A stretch of DNA of 64,000 bases. Origin: Streptomyces sp. JJ38. GTDB taxonomy: Bacteria; Actinomycetota; Actinomycetes; Streptomycetales; Streptomycetaceae. A program made the position numbers and the translations under genes. A model generated the notes under the pieces. The model made no database searches, had not been told where the DNA came from, and saw only the letters and a program-made list of their open reading frames with translations. Shown one piece after another: positions 1 to 11,450 of this stretch (position 1 is the first letter of the stretch; each line of letters starts with the position of its first letter). Location: contig NZ_JABLSI010000001.1 of assembly GCF_019303475.1 (NCBI RefSeq), positions 178,248-242,247 on the forward strand, given 5' to 3'.

Positions 1-1866
1 ACCGGTTTCCCCAAGGCGTGCATGCTCACCCACGACTACTGGGTGCGGCTGGGCTGGACCTGCGCCGCGGTGACCGGCCTCGGGCCCGAGGACGTCCTGC
101 TCACCGCCCAGCCCTTCTCCTACATGGACCCGCAGTGGAACACCGCGCTCGCCCTGACGACCGGGGCCCCGCTGGTCGTGCTGCCGCGGTTCTCCGCGTC
201 GGGCTTCTTCGCCGACGTCCGCCGCCATCGCGCGACCTTCTTCTACGTTCTCGGGTCCATGCCGACGCTGCTGTTCAAGCAGCCGCCGAGCCCTGATGAC
301 CTGGACAACGAGGTGCGCCTGGTCCTCTGCTCGGGCGTTCCGGTCGGGATTCACGCCGAGCTGGAGAAGCGTTGGGGCGCGCCATGGCGGGAGATCTACG
401 GCATGACCGAGTCCGGCGTCGACCTGTTCAGCCCCGTCGACGACGTCACCGCCGTGGGGAGCGGGAGCCTGGGTGTCCCGGTGCCGACGAAACGCGTCCG
501 GGTGGTCGACCCGCAGGGCGCCGACGTGCCCGAAGGCGAGCCCGGCGAGCTGATCGTCTCGGGGAAGCCGATGATGCGCGGCTACTGGAACCGTCCGGAG
601 GACACGGCCCGGGCGCTGCGCCGTGGGGGTCCCCCCGGCGATGAAGGCGTAGCCGCAGGTGGCGGCTGGCTCCACACCGGCGACGTCGTCGTCCGCGAGC
701 CGGACGGCGGCATCCGGCTGGTCGGGCGGATCAAGGACATGGTGCGCCGTGGCGGCGAGAACATCGCGAGCGCCGAGGTCGAGGCCGTACTCGAACGCGA
801 CGACGCGGTCGTGGCCAGCGCGGTCGTCGCCGAACCCGACGAGATGCTCGGCGAAGAGGTCAAGGCCTTCGTCCAGCTCGCCGCCGGGGTGCCGGCCGAC
901 CGCACGACCGCCGCGCGGATCATCGACCGGGCCGGCCGGCAGCTTGCCCGCTTCAAGGTGCCGCGCTACGTCGAGTTCGTCGCCGACTTCCCGCGCACAC
1001 CGTCGGAGCGCGTGTCCAAACCGGCCCTCAAGGAGCGTGCCGCGGCCGAGCCCGGCGTCGTGCACGACCTGGGCGCCCGGCGCGAGACCGCGGGTGCGCC
1101 CACCGCCCCGTCCACGGACTTCCTCGGCGTCGACGTCGTCCGCGACGTGGCGGTGCTGACACTGCGCCGTCCGGAGAAGCTGAACGCCATGGACGTCGCC
1201 ACGCGGCTACGGCTGGCGAGCGTCGTCCGGGAGTACGGCGCCGGCGCGAACGTGCGCGGGATCGTGCTGACCGGCGAGGGCCGGGCGTTCTCGTCGGGTG
1301 AGGACCTCGGGTCCGCGCCCACCTCGTACGAGGAAGTCCGCGCGGCGTTCGAGAGCTTCCACGACATCACCCGGGCCATCGTGGAGACGCGGGTCCCCGT
1401 CATCGCGGCGGTGAACGGCCTCGCGGTGGGCGGCGCCTCCGAGATCACTCTCTGCTGTGACGCGCGGATCGGAACCCCGGCTACGGAGTTCTACCAGCCG
1501 GAGAACGGCCGCGGCATCACGATCTCGAACGCGTCGAGCCTGCTGCTGCCCCGCCTCGTCCGCAACCACGCGATGCGCATCGTCCTCGGCTCGCCGCGGA
1601 TCGGCGCCGAGGAGGCTCTGCGGGCCGGTCTCCTCGACGAGATCGTCGCGTCGGACGGACTGGTCGACCGGGCCGTCGACCTGGTCCTCGAGTGGACGCC
1701 GGAGAACAACACGACGGCGCTGCACCTCGCGCTCCTGCGCCCGCGGCCCGAGGAGATCGAGCAGGCCTTCGCCCGCGAGGACGTCGCCGCGCGGAAGGCC
1801 TGGGAGAGCGGCGTGTTCAGCGCCGGCATCGAGGACTTCTGGGCCGCGAAGGGCACCGGCGCATAG
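1..1866 (+). CDS. Acyl-CoA ligase / enoyl-CoA hydratase fusion (5' end cut by the window)
   Basis: The frame is open from the first base, so the gene starts upstream; the first visible residues (TGFPKAC) lie inside the P-loop-like ATP motif of AMP-forming ligases. Then follow the A5-type motif GMTES, the hinge region (GGWLHTGDVV, then RIKDMVRRGGENI) and a C-terminal SERVSKPALKE segment with the expected catalytic lysine. A second domain of about 240 residues is a crotonase: RRPEKLNAMD, the oxyanion-hole segment GRAFSSGEDL, and both hydratase glutamates (GGASEI and YQPENG). One chain would therefore activate a carboxylic acid to its CoA thioester and hydrate an enoyl-CoA. A low-complexity insert (GGPPGDEGVAAGGG) sits before the hinge. 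First visible member of a catabolic operon; substrate unknown. Confidence 0.88.
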   Translation, partial: TGFPKACMLTHDYWVRLGWTCAAVTGLGPEDVLLTAQPFSYMDPQWNTALALTTGAPLVVLPRFSASGFFADVRRHRATFFYVLGSMPTLLFKQPPSPDDLDNEVRLVLCSGVPVGIHAELEKRWGAPWREIYGMTESGVDLFSPVDDVTAVGSGSLGVPVPTKRVRVVDPQGADVPEGEPGELIVSGKPMMRGYWNRPEDTARALRRGGPPGDEGVAAGGGWLHTGDVVVREPDGGIRLVGRIKDMVRRGGENIASAEVEAVLERDDAVVASAVVAEPDEMLGEEVKAFVQLAAGVPADRTTAARIIDRAGRQLARFKVPRYVEFVADFPRTPSERVSKPALKERAAAEPGVVHDLGARRETAGAPTAPSTDFLGVDVVRDVAVLTLRRPEKLNAMDVATRLRLASVVREYGAGANVRGIVLTGEGRAFSSGEDLGSAPTSYEEVRAAFESFHDITRAIVETRVPVIAAVNGLAVGGASEITLCCDARIGTPATEFYQPENGRGITISNASSLLLPRLVRNHAMRIVLGSPRIGAEEALRAGLLDEIVASDGLVDRAVDLVLEWTPENNTTALHLALLRPRPEEIEQAFAREDVAARKAWESGVFSAGIEDFWAAKGTGA

Positions 1867-1924
1867 CCCCGGGACGGGGGCGACACCGCACATCCACACA
1901 ACGAACGACAGAGGAGACTGGGAC

Positions 1925-3022
1925 GTGATCGACACAGAGGCCGCGGTGCTCACCGCGGTGAACGAGCCGCTCGAGATGACCGCGATCCAGGTGGACGATC
2001 CCGAGCCCGACGAGGTGCGTGTGGCCGTTTCCCACGTGGGTCTGTGCCACAGCGACCTGCACTACATGACCGGAACGGTGCCGACCCCGCTCCCGGTGGT
2101 GGTGGGCCACGAGGTGGCCGGCGTGGTCGAGGCGACCGGTTCCGCGGTGACCGGACTGCGCCCGGGCGACCGCGTGGTCGGGGCGCTGACGCCGTCGTGC
2201 GGCCGATGCGTCAACTGCGAGGCCGGCCGGTCGACGCAGTGCGGGCGCGTCGAGGACGTCCGGCGCCGGCCGCGGCCCGCCTTCCAGCTGGCGAACGGCC
2301 AGCCGGTCGAGCGGCTCGGCGACGTCGGCGCGTTCTCGCGGCACACCCTCATGCGGGAGAACGCGCTGGTCAAGCTGGATGGCGCGATGCCGCCGCACGT
2401 GGCGTGCCTGCTGGCGTGCTGTGTCATCACCGGCGTCGGCGCCGTCTTCCGCGGCGCCCGGGTGCGTCCGGGGAGCACGGTGGCGGTGATCGGCTGCGGG
2501 GGCGTCGGGTCGGCCATCATCCAGGGGGCCAGGCTGGCGGGAGCCTCGGCCGTCGTCGCGATCGACCTGGACGAGGCGCGGCTGAAGGCCGCGCGCGGCT
2601 ACGGCGCGACCCACGTCGTGAACGGAGGCGCCGAAGACGTCGCCGCGGAGGTGCGGAACCTGCTGGGCGACGGGGTCGACTACGCGTTCGAGGCCGTCGG
2701 CTCGGCGCGCACCGCGGCCACGGCGCTGTCGGTGCTGCGGGCGACCGGCACCGCATGCCTGGTGGGCATCGCCCCGGACGGCACCGAGCTCACGCTGCCC
2801 GCGTCGGACTTCTTCTTCGGCGAGAAGCGCCTCATCGGCTCCTACATGGGCTCCGGTCAGGTGCGCCAGGACATCACCCAGCTCGCACGCCTGTACCAGC
2901 AGGGGCGGCTGCTGCTCGACGAGATGGTCACGCGCGTCATCCCGTTCGGCGAGATCAACGAGGGATTCAAGGCGATGCGCGGCGGCGACGTGACCCGCAT
3001 CGTCGTCGACCTCCAGGACTGA
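1925..3022 (+). CDS. Zinc-dependent medium-chain alcohol dehydrogenase
   Basis: A 365-residue MDR-family NAD(P)-dependent dehydrogenase, expected to interconvert an alcohol and an aldehyde. Visible features are the catalytic zinc ligands in GLCHSDLH and GHE, a four-cysteine structural zinc loop (CGRCVNCEAGRSTQC) and the Rossmann motif GCGGVGSA. The GTG start at 1925 is chosen because GAGGAG lies 8 bases upstream; the frame is open further 5' but overlaps the preceding gene. It begins 58 bases after the ligase/crotonase fusion and is followed closely by an aldehyde dehydrogenase, so alcohol-to-acid oxidation followed by CoA activation is the likely sequence. Substrate is inferred only from context. 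Confidence 0.9.
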   Translation: MIDTEAAVLTAVNEPLEMTAIQVDDPEPDEVRVAVSHVGLCHSDLHYMTGTVPTPLPVVVGHEVAGVVEATGSAVTGLRPGDRVVGALTPSCGRCVNCEAGRSTQCGRVEDVRRRPRPAFQLANGQPVERLGDVGAFSRHTLMRENALVKLDGAMPPHVACLLACCVITGVGAVFRGARVRPGSTVAVIGCGGVGSAIIQGARLAGASAVVAIDLDEARLKAARGYGATHVVNGGAEDVAAEVRNLLGDGVDYAFEAVGSARTAATALSVLRATGTACLVGIAPDGTELTLPASDFFFGEKRLIGSYMGSGQVRQDITQLARLYQQGRLLLDEMVTRVIPFGEINEGFKAMRGGDVTRIVVDLQD

Positions 3023-3048
3023 CGAACACGGATGCAGAGGTGACGCAC

Positions 3049-4512
3049 ATGCCGAACAGCGAGACGGCCATTCCCCAGCCGGTGAACTACATCGCGGACG
3101 CCTGGAGCGACTGCGAAACGGTCCGGGACGCCTGGAACGTCGACCCCAACACCCGCCGGCCGGTGCACCCCATGGTCACGACCGGGGCCGCGGACGTCGA
3201 ACGGGCGTTGCGGCACGCCGAGCGCGTGTACGGCGTCGGCCGGTGGGACGACGAGGCTCGTCGAGAGCGCGCGGACATGCTCGAACGGGTCGCCGCGCTC
3301 GTCGAGGCCCGAACCGAGGACATCGCCCGCACGGATTCCCTGACCAGCGGCGTGCCGATCAGCGTGACGCGGAAGGTGGCGGCCTTCCTGCCCGCCAGGA
3401 TCCGGGCGACGGCGGCGGACCTGCTGAACATCCCCCGCGTCCGCGCGCTGGCGGCGGACGGCCGCGACGTCCGCCTGTACAAGGTCCCGTGGGGACCGGC
3501 CGCGATCCTCACTCCGTGGAACGGCCCGAGCTTCATCCCCGCGGCGAAGGTCGTGAGCGCTGTCGCCGCGGGCTGCCCGGTGATCCTGAAGCCGTCGGAG
3601 CACGCTCCGGGCAGCGCGCAGATCATCGTCGAGTGCTTCGTCGAGGCCGGACTGCCCGCCGGCGCACTGCAGCTTGTGCACGGCCGCGGCGAGGTGGGCG
3701 CGGCGCTGACCGGTGACCCGCGCATCAGGATCGTTTCGTTCACCGGGGGGCCGGCCGCGGGCCGAGCGATCGCCCGCGCCGCCGCGGAGGACTTCAAGGT
3801 CCTTCAGCTGGAGCTCGGCGGCAACAACCCCGCGCTCGTCCTGGACGACGCCGACGTCGAGGTCGCCGCCGACGGCATCTTCGAGGGCATGACCAAACTG
3901 AACGGTCAGTGGTGTGAGGGACCGGGCAAGGTGCTCGCCCACCGGAGCGTGCTCGAGCCGCTGCTCGAAGCGCTGACCGAGCGCATCGCCAAGGTCGTGG
4001 TCGGGCACTCGCTCGACGAGAGCGTGGAACTCGGCCCGATCTCGAACGCGCCGCACTTCGCGACGCTGGAGAGCCGGATCGAGGGACTGCGCGCCCTGGG
4101 AGCCACCCTCCACCAGCCGGCCCGGATGCCCGAGCTCGACGGCTTCTTCCTCCCGCCGACCGTCGCCGCCGGGGCCGACCCGGACCAGGCCACCGCGGAG
4201 CTGTTCGGCCCCCTGGTGTCCCTGCACGCCGTCGACTCCGACGAGGAGGCGCTGCGGATCGCGAACTCCAGCCCCTCCGGACTCGACGCCTACGTGTTCG
4301 GCGGCGACGTCGAGCGGGCGATCGAGGTCGGCTCGCGGGTGGTCTCCGGCGAGGTGCGCGTCAACGGCGCGAAGCTGGCCGACCTCGGCGACGATTCCGC
4401 CCAGAGCTTCTGGGGCCCGGCCGGCATCGGCGGCCACGGCCCGGCCGAGTCGGTGCGCGTGTTCTGCGGCGACCGGGTGGTCGGCGTCGACTCGCCGGAC
4501 CTTCCCCTGTAG
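3049..4512 (+). CDS. NAD(P)-dependent aldehyde dehydrogenase
   Basis: A 487-residue ALDH superfamily enzyme oxidising an aldehyde to an acid. The cofactor region (TPWNGPSFIPAAK, then LKPSEHAPGS), the general-base glutamate (LELGGNNP) and the catalytic cysteine (NGQWCEGPGK) are all present, so it looks active. The segment around the cysteine (GQWCEGPG) differs from the common GQxC[CT]A form, which marks a divergent subfamily. The ATG at 3049 follows a GAGG-type ribosome site; the open frame upstream is read-through over the dehydrogenase gene. It probably acts on the aldehyde made by the preceding alcohol dehydrogenase. Confidence 0.9.
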   Translation: MPNSETAIPQPVNYIADAWSDCETVRDAWNVDPNTRRPVHPMVTTGAADVERALRHAERVYGVGRWDDEARRERADMLERVAALVEARTEDIARTDSLTSGVPISVTRKVAAFLPARIRATAADLLNIPRVRALAADGRDVRLYKVPWGPAAILTPWNGPSFIPAAKVVSAVAAGCPVILKPSEHAPGSAQIIVECFVEAGLPAGALQLVHGRGEVGAALTGDPRIRIVSFTGGPAAGRAIARAAAEDFKVLQLELGGNNPALVLDDADVEVAADGIFEGMTKLNGQWCEGPGKVLAHRSVLEPLLEALTERIAKVVVGHSLDESVELGPISNAPHFATLESRIEGLRALGATLHQPARMPELDGFFLPPTVAAGADPDQATAELFGPLVSLHAVDSDEEALRIANSSPSGLDAYVFGGDVERAIEVGSRVVSGEVRVNGAKLADLGDDSAQSFWGPAGIGGHGPAESVRVFCGDRVVGVDSPDLPL

Positions 4513-4558
4513 CAACGCCCCGCCCGACGACCGCACCCACCGCCACCGGAGAAGCCCC

Positions 4559-6106
4559 ATGCTGAACCTCTCGATCCTCCTCGAAGACTCCGCCCGCGCG
4601 TACCCGGACCGGGACGCACTCGTGCTCGGCTCGAACCGGCTGACCTACCGCCAGGTCGACGCCGCGGCGAACCAGGTCGCCAACCTGCTGGTGGCCCGCG
4701 GCATCCGGCCCGGCGACAAGGTCGCGCTGAGCTGCCCCAACCTCCCCTACTTCCCGATCGTCTACTACGGCGTCCTCAAGGCCGGGGCGGTCGTGGTGCC
4801 TCTCAACGTCCTCCTCAAGGGCCGTGAGATCGCCCACCACCTGGACGACGCGGACGTCTCGGCGTACTTCTGCTTCGAGGGAACTCCGGAGCTGGCCATG
4901 GGCGCGGAGGGCCACGCCGGATACCGCGAGGTCGAGGCGGTGGAGCACTTCTTCGTCATCACGGCCGACCCGGAGGCCCCCAGCCCGATCGCCGGTACCG
5001 AGACGCTCGGCCAGGCCCTCGCGGGCATGAGCACCGTGTTCGAGTCGGTGGTCAGAGAGCCCACCGACACCGCGGTCATCCTGTACACGTCGGGAACGAC
5101 CGGCCAGCCCAAGGGCGCCGAACTCTCCCACGCCAACACCATGATGAACGTGCTGGCCAACAACCGGCTGTTCCGCAGCGAACCGGCCGCCGACAGCCAG
5201 GTGGTGTGCCTTCCGCTGTTCCACACCTTCGGCGCGACGGTGCAGATGCACGCGGGGTTCTCCGTCGCCGCGACCCTGCACCTCGTGCCGCGCTTCGACG
5301 CGCGTGCGGTGGTCGAGCTGATGAACCGCGAGGTCATCACGTTCTTCGCCGGCGTTCCGACCATGTGGTGGGGACTGCTGGGCGCCCTCACCGACGACAT
5401 CGACGTCGACCGGATCGCCGCGAACCTGAGGATCGGGATCTCCGGCGGCGCGGCCCTGCCGGTCGAGATCCTCAACCAGGTCGAGCAGCGCCTCGGCATC
5501 ACCGTGCTCGAAGGGTACGGGCTCTCCGAGACGTCGCCCGTCGCCACGTTCAGCGACCCCCGGCACGACCCCCGTCCGGGCTCGATCGGCGTCCCGATCT
5601 GGGGTGTTGAGCTGAAGCTGATCCGGCCGGACTGGACGGAGGTCACCGAGGCCGGGGAGGTCGGCGAGATCGCCGTCAGGGGTCACAACGTCATGAAGGG
5701 TTACTACAACCGCCCGGAGGAGACGGCCGAGGCGATCCGCGACGGATGGTTCCGCACCGGAGACCTCGCCCGACGCGACGAGGACGGCTTCTACTACATC
5801 GTCGACCGGGTGAAGGACCTCATCATCCGGGGTGGTTACAACGTCTACCCCCGCGAGATCGAGGAGGTCCTGCTCACCCATCCCGCGGTGAGCCTGGCGG
5901 CGGTCATCGGCGTCCCGCACGACAGCCACGGCGAAGAGATCAAGGCGTTCGTGATCCCCGAGGAGGATTCCGCCGTCACGGCCGAGGAGCTCATCGCCTG
6001 GGGCAAGGAACAGATGGCTGCCTACAAGTACCCCCGCATCGTCGAACTCGTGCCGAGCCTGCCGATGACGGGCACCGGAAAGATCCTCAAGCGTGAGCTG
6101 ACCTGA
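4559..6106 (+). CDS. Long-chain-type acyl-CoA synthetase (AMP-forming)
   Basis: A 515-residue class I adenylate-forming enzyme that activates a carboxylate through an acyl-adenylate and transfers it to CoA. All core motifs are present: YTSGTTGQPKG (ATP binding), EGYGLSETSP, GWFRTGDLARRDEDG, the hinge [20 protein letters not shown] and the terminal PMTGTGKILKREL with the catalytic lysine. It starts at an ATG behind GGAGAA, 46 bases after the aldehyde dehydrogenase. It is a second ligase in the same operon as the ligase/crotonase fusion, so the two may act on different intermediates. Family assignment is firm; chain length or aromatic substrate cannot be read from sequence. Confidence 0.92.
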   Translation: MLNLSILLEDSARAYPDRDALVLGSNRLTYRQVDAAANQVANLLVARGIRPGDKVALSCPNLPYFPIVYYGVLKAGAVVVPLNVLLKGREIAHHLDDADVSAYFCFEGTPELAMGAEGHAGYREVEAVEHFFVITADPEAPSPIAGTETLGQALAGMSTVFESVVREPTDTAVILYTSGTTGQPKGAELSHANTMMNVLANNRLFRSEPAADSQVVCLPLFHTFGATVQMHAGFSVAATLHLVPRFDARAVVELMNREVITFFAGVPTMWWGLLGALTDDIDVDRIAANLRIGISGGAALPVEILNQVEQRLGITVLEGYGLSETSPVATFSDPRHDPRPGSIGVPIWGVELKLIRPDWTEVTEAGEVGEIAVRGHNVMKGYYNRPEETAEAIRDGWFRTGDLARRDEDGFYYIVDRVKDLIIRGGYNVYPREIEEVLLTHPAVSLAAVIGVPHDSHGEEIKAFVIPEEDSAVTAEELIAWGKEQMAAYKYPRIVELVPSLPMTGTGKILKRELT

Positions 6107-6165
6107 GTCCGTACCGAGCCGCAACGGCATCCCCCACCGCGTACGACGAAAGCAGGGAACGCGAG

Positions 6166-7449
6166 ATGAAGACGGACCACGTCGAGTACACCACCTTCAC
6201 CGGGTGGGTCGGCCCGCCCCGCGACGTCCAGCCCGCCCTGCGAGAAGACGTCGCCTGTGAGGTCGCGGTCGTGGGCGGCGGCCTGGCCGGCATGTCGACG
6301 GCGCTGCGGCTGGCCGAACGCGGCCGGGACGTGGTGCTGCTGGAGGCCGAGTTCTGCGGCCACGGCTCCGCCTCGCGCAACGCCGGGCAGGTGGCGGGCG
6401 CCCCGGGGGGCGACATCCAGCTCCTGAGCATGCTCTACCCCAGGAGGTTCCCCGGCGTCGTCCGGATGGCGGAGAACTCCGCGCACTTCCTGGAGCGGCT
6501 GATCGAACGGCTGGACATCGACTGCGACTACGAGGCCACGGGCAACGTCTGCGCCGCCGTGTCCCGGGGGCAGACGGGGCGCGTGCGTCGCGTGACGAAG
6601 CTCCTGCGGAAGGCCGGTGCGAAGGTCGAGCTGGGCACGAGCGCGGAACTGGGGATCCCCCGCGGATTCCTCGGCGGTATGCGCGAGTCCGTCGGCGGGA
6701 TGCTGAACCCCGGCACGTTCAGCCTGGGCATCCGCCGCGCCGTCCTCGCGTCGAGTGCCCGGGTCTTCGAGCGGACGCGCGTCACCGACGTCACGCGGGA
6801 CGGCGATCGGGACAGCGATCACGCCGTGATCAGGACTCCCGGGGGAGAGGTGCGCGCGAACAAGATCGTGCTCGCGACGAACGCCTTCGGCGGCGAGTTG
6901 GCCATCACCCCCAAGCGGCTCTCCGTACCGATCTGGGTCACCGAGGTTGAGACGGAGCCGATCGACCCCGCGCGCCTGGCCGCGCTGGGGTGGACCAGTC
7001 GGTCGGGGGTGGTGACCCAGCACAACATCATGGAGAACTACCGGCTGACCTCACGCAACACCATCGTGTTCGGCGTCCGTCGGCTTCTCCGGGGAAGGGA
7101 CTACCCACTTCCCCGGCGGCAGCCGGACGAGGCCGTCGTCGCCGATCTCGCCCGCGCCTTCGAGCGGCGCTTTCCCGCGCTCGCCGATGTCGCGGCCGCG
7201 CGGGCCTGGGGCGGATGGGTCGCGATCACCTCGTCGTGGCTTCCGCTCGCCGGTCGGATCGGCGACAGCGTCTTCTACTCGGCCCCCTGCAACGGCCATG
7301 GCCTGGCCCAGGCGCCGTATACCGGTTCCCTCATCGCCGACCTGATCGTCGACGGGGAACGGCATGAGGACCTGGAGGCGATCTGGGCGAAGAAGCCCAC
7401 GTTCCCTCGTCCCGTGATGATGGGCGCTGCGGGGCTGCGGACCATCTAA
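6166..7449 (+). CDS. FAD-dependent amine/amino-acid oxidoreductase (DAO/PuuB-like)
   Basis: A 427-residue flavoprotein of the DAO superfamily. The N-terminal dinucleotide motif (VGGGLAGMSTALRLAERG followed by VVLLEAEFCG) binds FAD, and RNAGQVAG is the conserved block that follows in gamma-glutamylputrescine-oxidase-like and DadA-like proteins. The C-terminal YSAPCNGHGLAQAPYTG is the second conserved flavin-contact block. Such enzymes oxidise primary or secondary amines or amino acids. It lies 59 bases after the acyl-CoA synthetase and ends the operon, so the degraded compound may carry an amine. The FAD family call is firm; the substrate is not known. Confidence 0.87.
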   Translation: MKTDHVEYTTFTGWVGPPRDVQPALREDVACEVAVVGGGLAGMSTALRLAERGRDVVLLEAEFCGHGSASRNAGQVAGAPGGDIQLLSMLYPRRFPGVVRMAENSAHFLERLIERLDIDCDYEATGNVCAAVSRGQTGRVRRVTKLLRKAGAKVELGTSAELGIPRGFLGGMRESVGGMLNPGTFSLGIRRAVLASSARVFERTRVTDVTRDGDRDSDHAVIRTPGGEVRANKIVLATNAFGGELAITPKRLSVPIWVTEVETEPIDPARLAALGWTSRSGVVTQHNIMENYRLTSRNTIVFGVRRLLRGRDYPLPRRQPDEAVVADLARAFERRFPALADVAAARAWGGWVAITSSWLPLAGRIGDSVFYSAPCNGHGLAQAPYTGSLIADLIVDGERHEDLEAIWAKKPTFPRPVMMGAAGLRTI

Positions 7450-7527
7450 ACCGTCGACCGCTTCAACGACCTGGTCAACGGAAGCCGTCGCAACGCCCGA
7501 CGCGGCGCGGGGCTCGGGGCCGACTGA

Positions 7528-9045
<1,518 letters not shown>

Positions 9046-9053
9046 CGCCGTCG

Positions 9054-9083
9054 GCAGCGCCCGGGACGTCGGGAGTGCGCTGC
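9054..9083. terminator. Possible hairpin between convergent genes
   Basis: The arms GCAGCGC and GCGCTGC flank a 16-base loop just after gdhA and just before the stop of the converging phosphatase gene. No T-run follows and the loop is long, so this is only a weak terminator candidate. Confidence 0.35.
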
Positions 9084-9087
9084 GGGC

Positions 9088-11323
9088 TCACCCGTGGTTC
9101 CGGGCGCTCCCGTCGGCGGGCAGGGCCTGTTCCGCCCAGATCACCTTGCCTTCGCCCCCGTGCCGCGTGCCCCAGTGCTCGGCGAGCTGCGCGACCAGCA
9201 GCAGGCCGCGGCCGCCCTCGTCGAAGGTGCGGGCGCGGCGCAGGTGCGGGGCGGTGCTGCTGGCGTCGGAGACCTCGCAGGTGAGCGTGGACTGGAGGAT
9301 CAGCCGCAGCCGGACGGGGTCCCGGCCGTAGCGGATCGCGTTCGTCACCAGCTCGCTGACCATGAGTTCCGTGGTGAAGGACAGCTCGTCCAGATCCCAG
9401 GCGCCCAGCGTCCGGGTCGTGAAGGCGCGGGCCCCGGAGACGGCCGTCGGGTCGGACGGGACGTCCAGCGTGGCGACGTGTCCGGGGTCGAGGGCCCGCG
9501 TCCGCACCACCAGGAGTGCGACGTCGTCGGCGGGGCGGTCGGGCAGGAGAGCGGTCAGCAGCCGGTCACTGACCTCCTCGGGCGAGCCCGGTGCCCGCGT
9601 GAGGACGTCACACAGCGCCGCGCGGGCGGCGTCCACGTCGCGGGTCCGGCTCCGCACGAGGCCATCGGTGAAGAGGGCGAGCAGACTGCCCTCGGGCAGC
9701 TCGAACTCGGTGGTCTCGAAGGGGAGTCCGCCCAGCCCCAGGGGTGGGCCGATCGAGGCGTCCGGAAAGGCGACCGACCGGGAGGGTGCCCCGTCACCGC
9801 CCGACGGGGTGGCGACGGCGGGCAGCACGTGTCCGGCGCTGGCGAGGGAACACACCCGGGAGACGGGGTCGTAGACGGCGTACAGGCAGGTCGCGCTGGT
9901 CTCGCCGTCCTCGGGGCCCTCTTCGCGTTGCAGCCGGATGACGACGTCGTCCAGGTGGGTGAGGAGCTCGTCCGGCATCAGATCGATGTCGGCGAAGGCG
10001 CGCACGGCCGTCCGCAGTCGGCCCATGGTCGCCGAGGCCTGCAGACCGCGGCCGACGACGTCGCCCACGACGAGGGCGACCCGGGCTCCGGACAGCGGAA
10101 TCACGTCGTACCAGTCGCCGCCCACTCCCGCGCGGGCCCCGCTGGGCAGATAGCGCGAGGCCGCCTCGACGGCGGACTGCTCGGCGGGGCGTTGCGGCAG
10201 CAGGCTGCGCTGGAGGGTGAGCGCGGTGTGGTGTTCGCGGGTGTACCGGCGGGCGTTGTCGATGGACACGGCCGCCCTGGCCGCGATTTCCCGGGCCAGC
10301 TGGAGGTCGTCGTCGGTGAAGCGCTCCGGCGTTTGGTGCCGGACGAACTGGGTGAGGCCGAGGACGCGTCCGCGGGCCTGCAGGGGCAGCAGCAGGACGG
10401 AAGTGGAAGCCGATGGTCCTCGGGGTGCCGCCGGGTCGCGGAGGGGGCACCAGCCATGCGGGCACCTCCGAGTGCGTCACGTGGTACAGGAGGGGCTGTC
10501 CCGTGGTCAGCACGTGACCCGGCTCCGACCCGGCCGGGTAGCTGTGGGTATGGCCCGCGTCCACGGTGGAGTCGGGGCAGCCTTCCAGACGGGACCGCTG
10601 GGCGACGCGGCGCAGCACCGGAACATCCGCCGACGGGCCCGTGGGGTCCTCGTCGAGCACGGAGTCGAGGAGGTCGACGGTGACGAGGTCGGCGAAGCCC
10701 TCGGTGCCGACGTCCGCCAGCTCCTGAGCGGTGCGGGTGACATCGAGTGTGGTCCCGATGCGCCGGCTCGCCTCGTTGGTCAGGACGAGTCTCCGCTGTA
10801 CCCGTCGGTCGCGCTCCTCCTGGTACACGGCGACGACTTCCTCCGCACCGCGGTCGGCGTACGCGAAGGTTTGCGCCGTCAGCCGGACCGATGCGGCGTG
10901 GATCAGTTCCCAGTCGTCCGTGAGGCGGTGCGCCTCCCCTCGGACCAGTTCGAGCAGGTCCAGGTGGCCGTGCCGGTAGCCGCGGAGGAGCGCGCTCAGC
11001 GGCAGCCCCTGCTCGGCGCCCCTGCGGGCGACCTCGCGGGCCGTGGGCGGAATCGCGGCACGGGACGGGTCCGCGCCGCGTTCGAGGAGGTCCAGGAACG
11101 TGGCGATGTGTTCGGCCGTCTCCGCGAGGAGCAGGGCCTTGTCGTCGTCGTGACGGCCCTCGGCAGGCGTGGTGAGGAGGCGCAGTTCGGGAAGCTCGTC
11201 GCGCATGCGCCGCAGCACCGCTTCGGCGTACTGCGGCGCACGTGGCCTGACCTCCTGGGCCAGACGCCGAAGGAAGGCATCGACATCGGTCCCCATGGGA
11301 GCAACGTACCGAAGGGTTCGCAT
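9088..11323 (-). pseudogene. SpoIIE-type phosphatase with GAF and ATPase domains, frameshifted
   Basis: Two overlapping minus-strand frames together encode one protein. The upstream part (from ATG 11323, preceded by GAGGGG) has an RsbR/PucR-like helical N-terminus (PLSALLRGYRHGHLDLLELV) and the first half of a GAF domain ending TIGFH. The continuation (SVLLLPLQARGRVLG, then the rest of GAF) is in another frame, followed by a PP2C/SpoIIE phosphatase (GVGGDWYDVIPL, VVGDVVGRGLQASA, ALFTDGLVRSR) and an RsbW-like ATPase (ELVTNAIRYG, GRGLLLVAQL). Deleting one A at 10401/10402 (ggaagtgg to ggagtgg) restores a continuous frame of 744 residues. Such proteins dephosphorylate anti-sigma-factor antagonists. 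Either a real inactivating insertion or a sequencing error. Confidence 0.85.
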
Positions 11324-11450
11324 GGGTGCCCCTCGGGGGACCGGAGACGGCCGCGGGGCGAGCAGCCCGGCCAGGTGGCGCAGCGGCCGCTCCCCGTGCA
11401 GGACGCACAGCGCCGTGCCCAGGGTGGCCAGAGCCCCGGGTCGGCCGCGC

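Noticed and set aside
1-4512. A ferulate/vanillin (Fcs-Ech-Vdh) pathway
   Set aside because: Ligase, crotonase and aldehyde dehydrogenase are present, but the crotonase has the two-glutamate hydratase pattern and the extra alcohol dehydrogenase does not fit; no aromatic-specific residues can be claimed.
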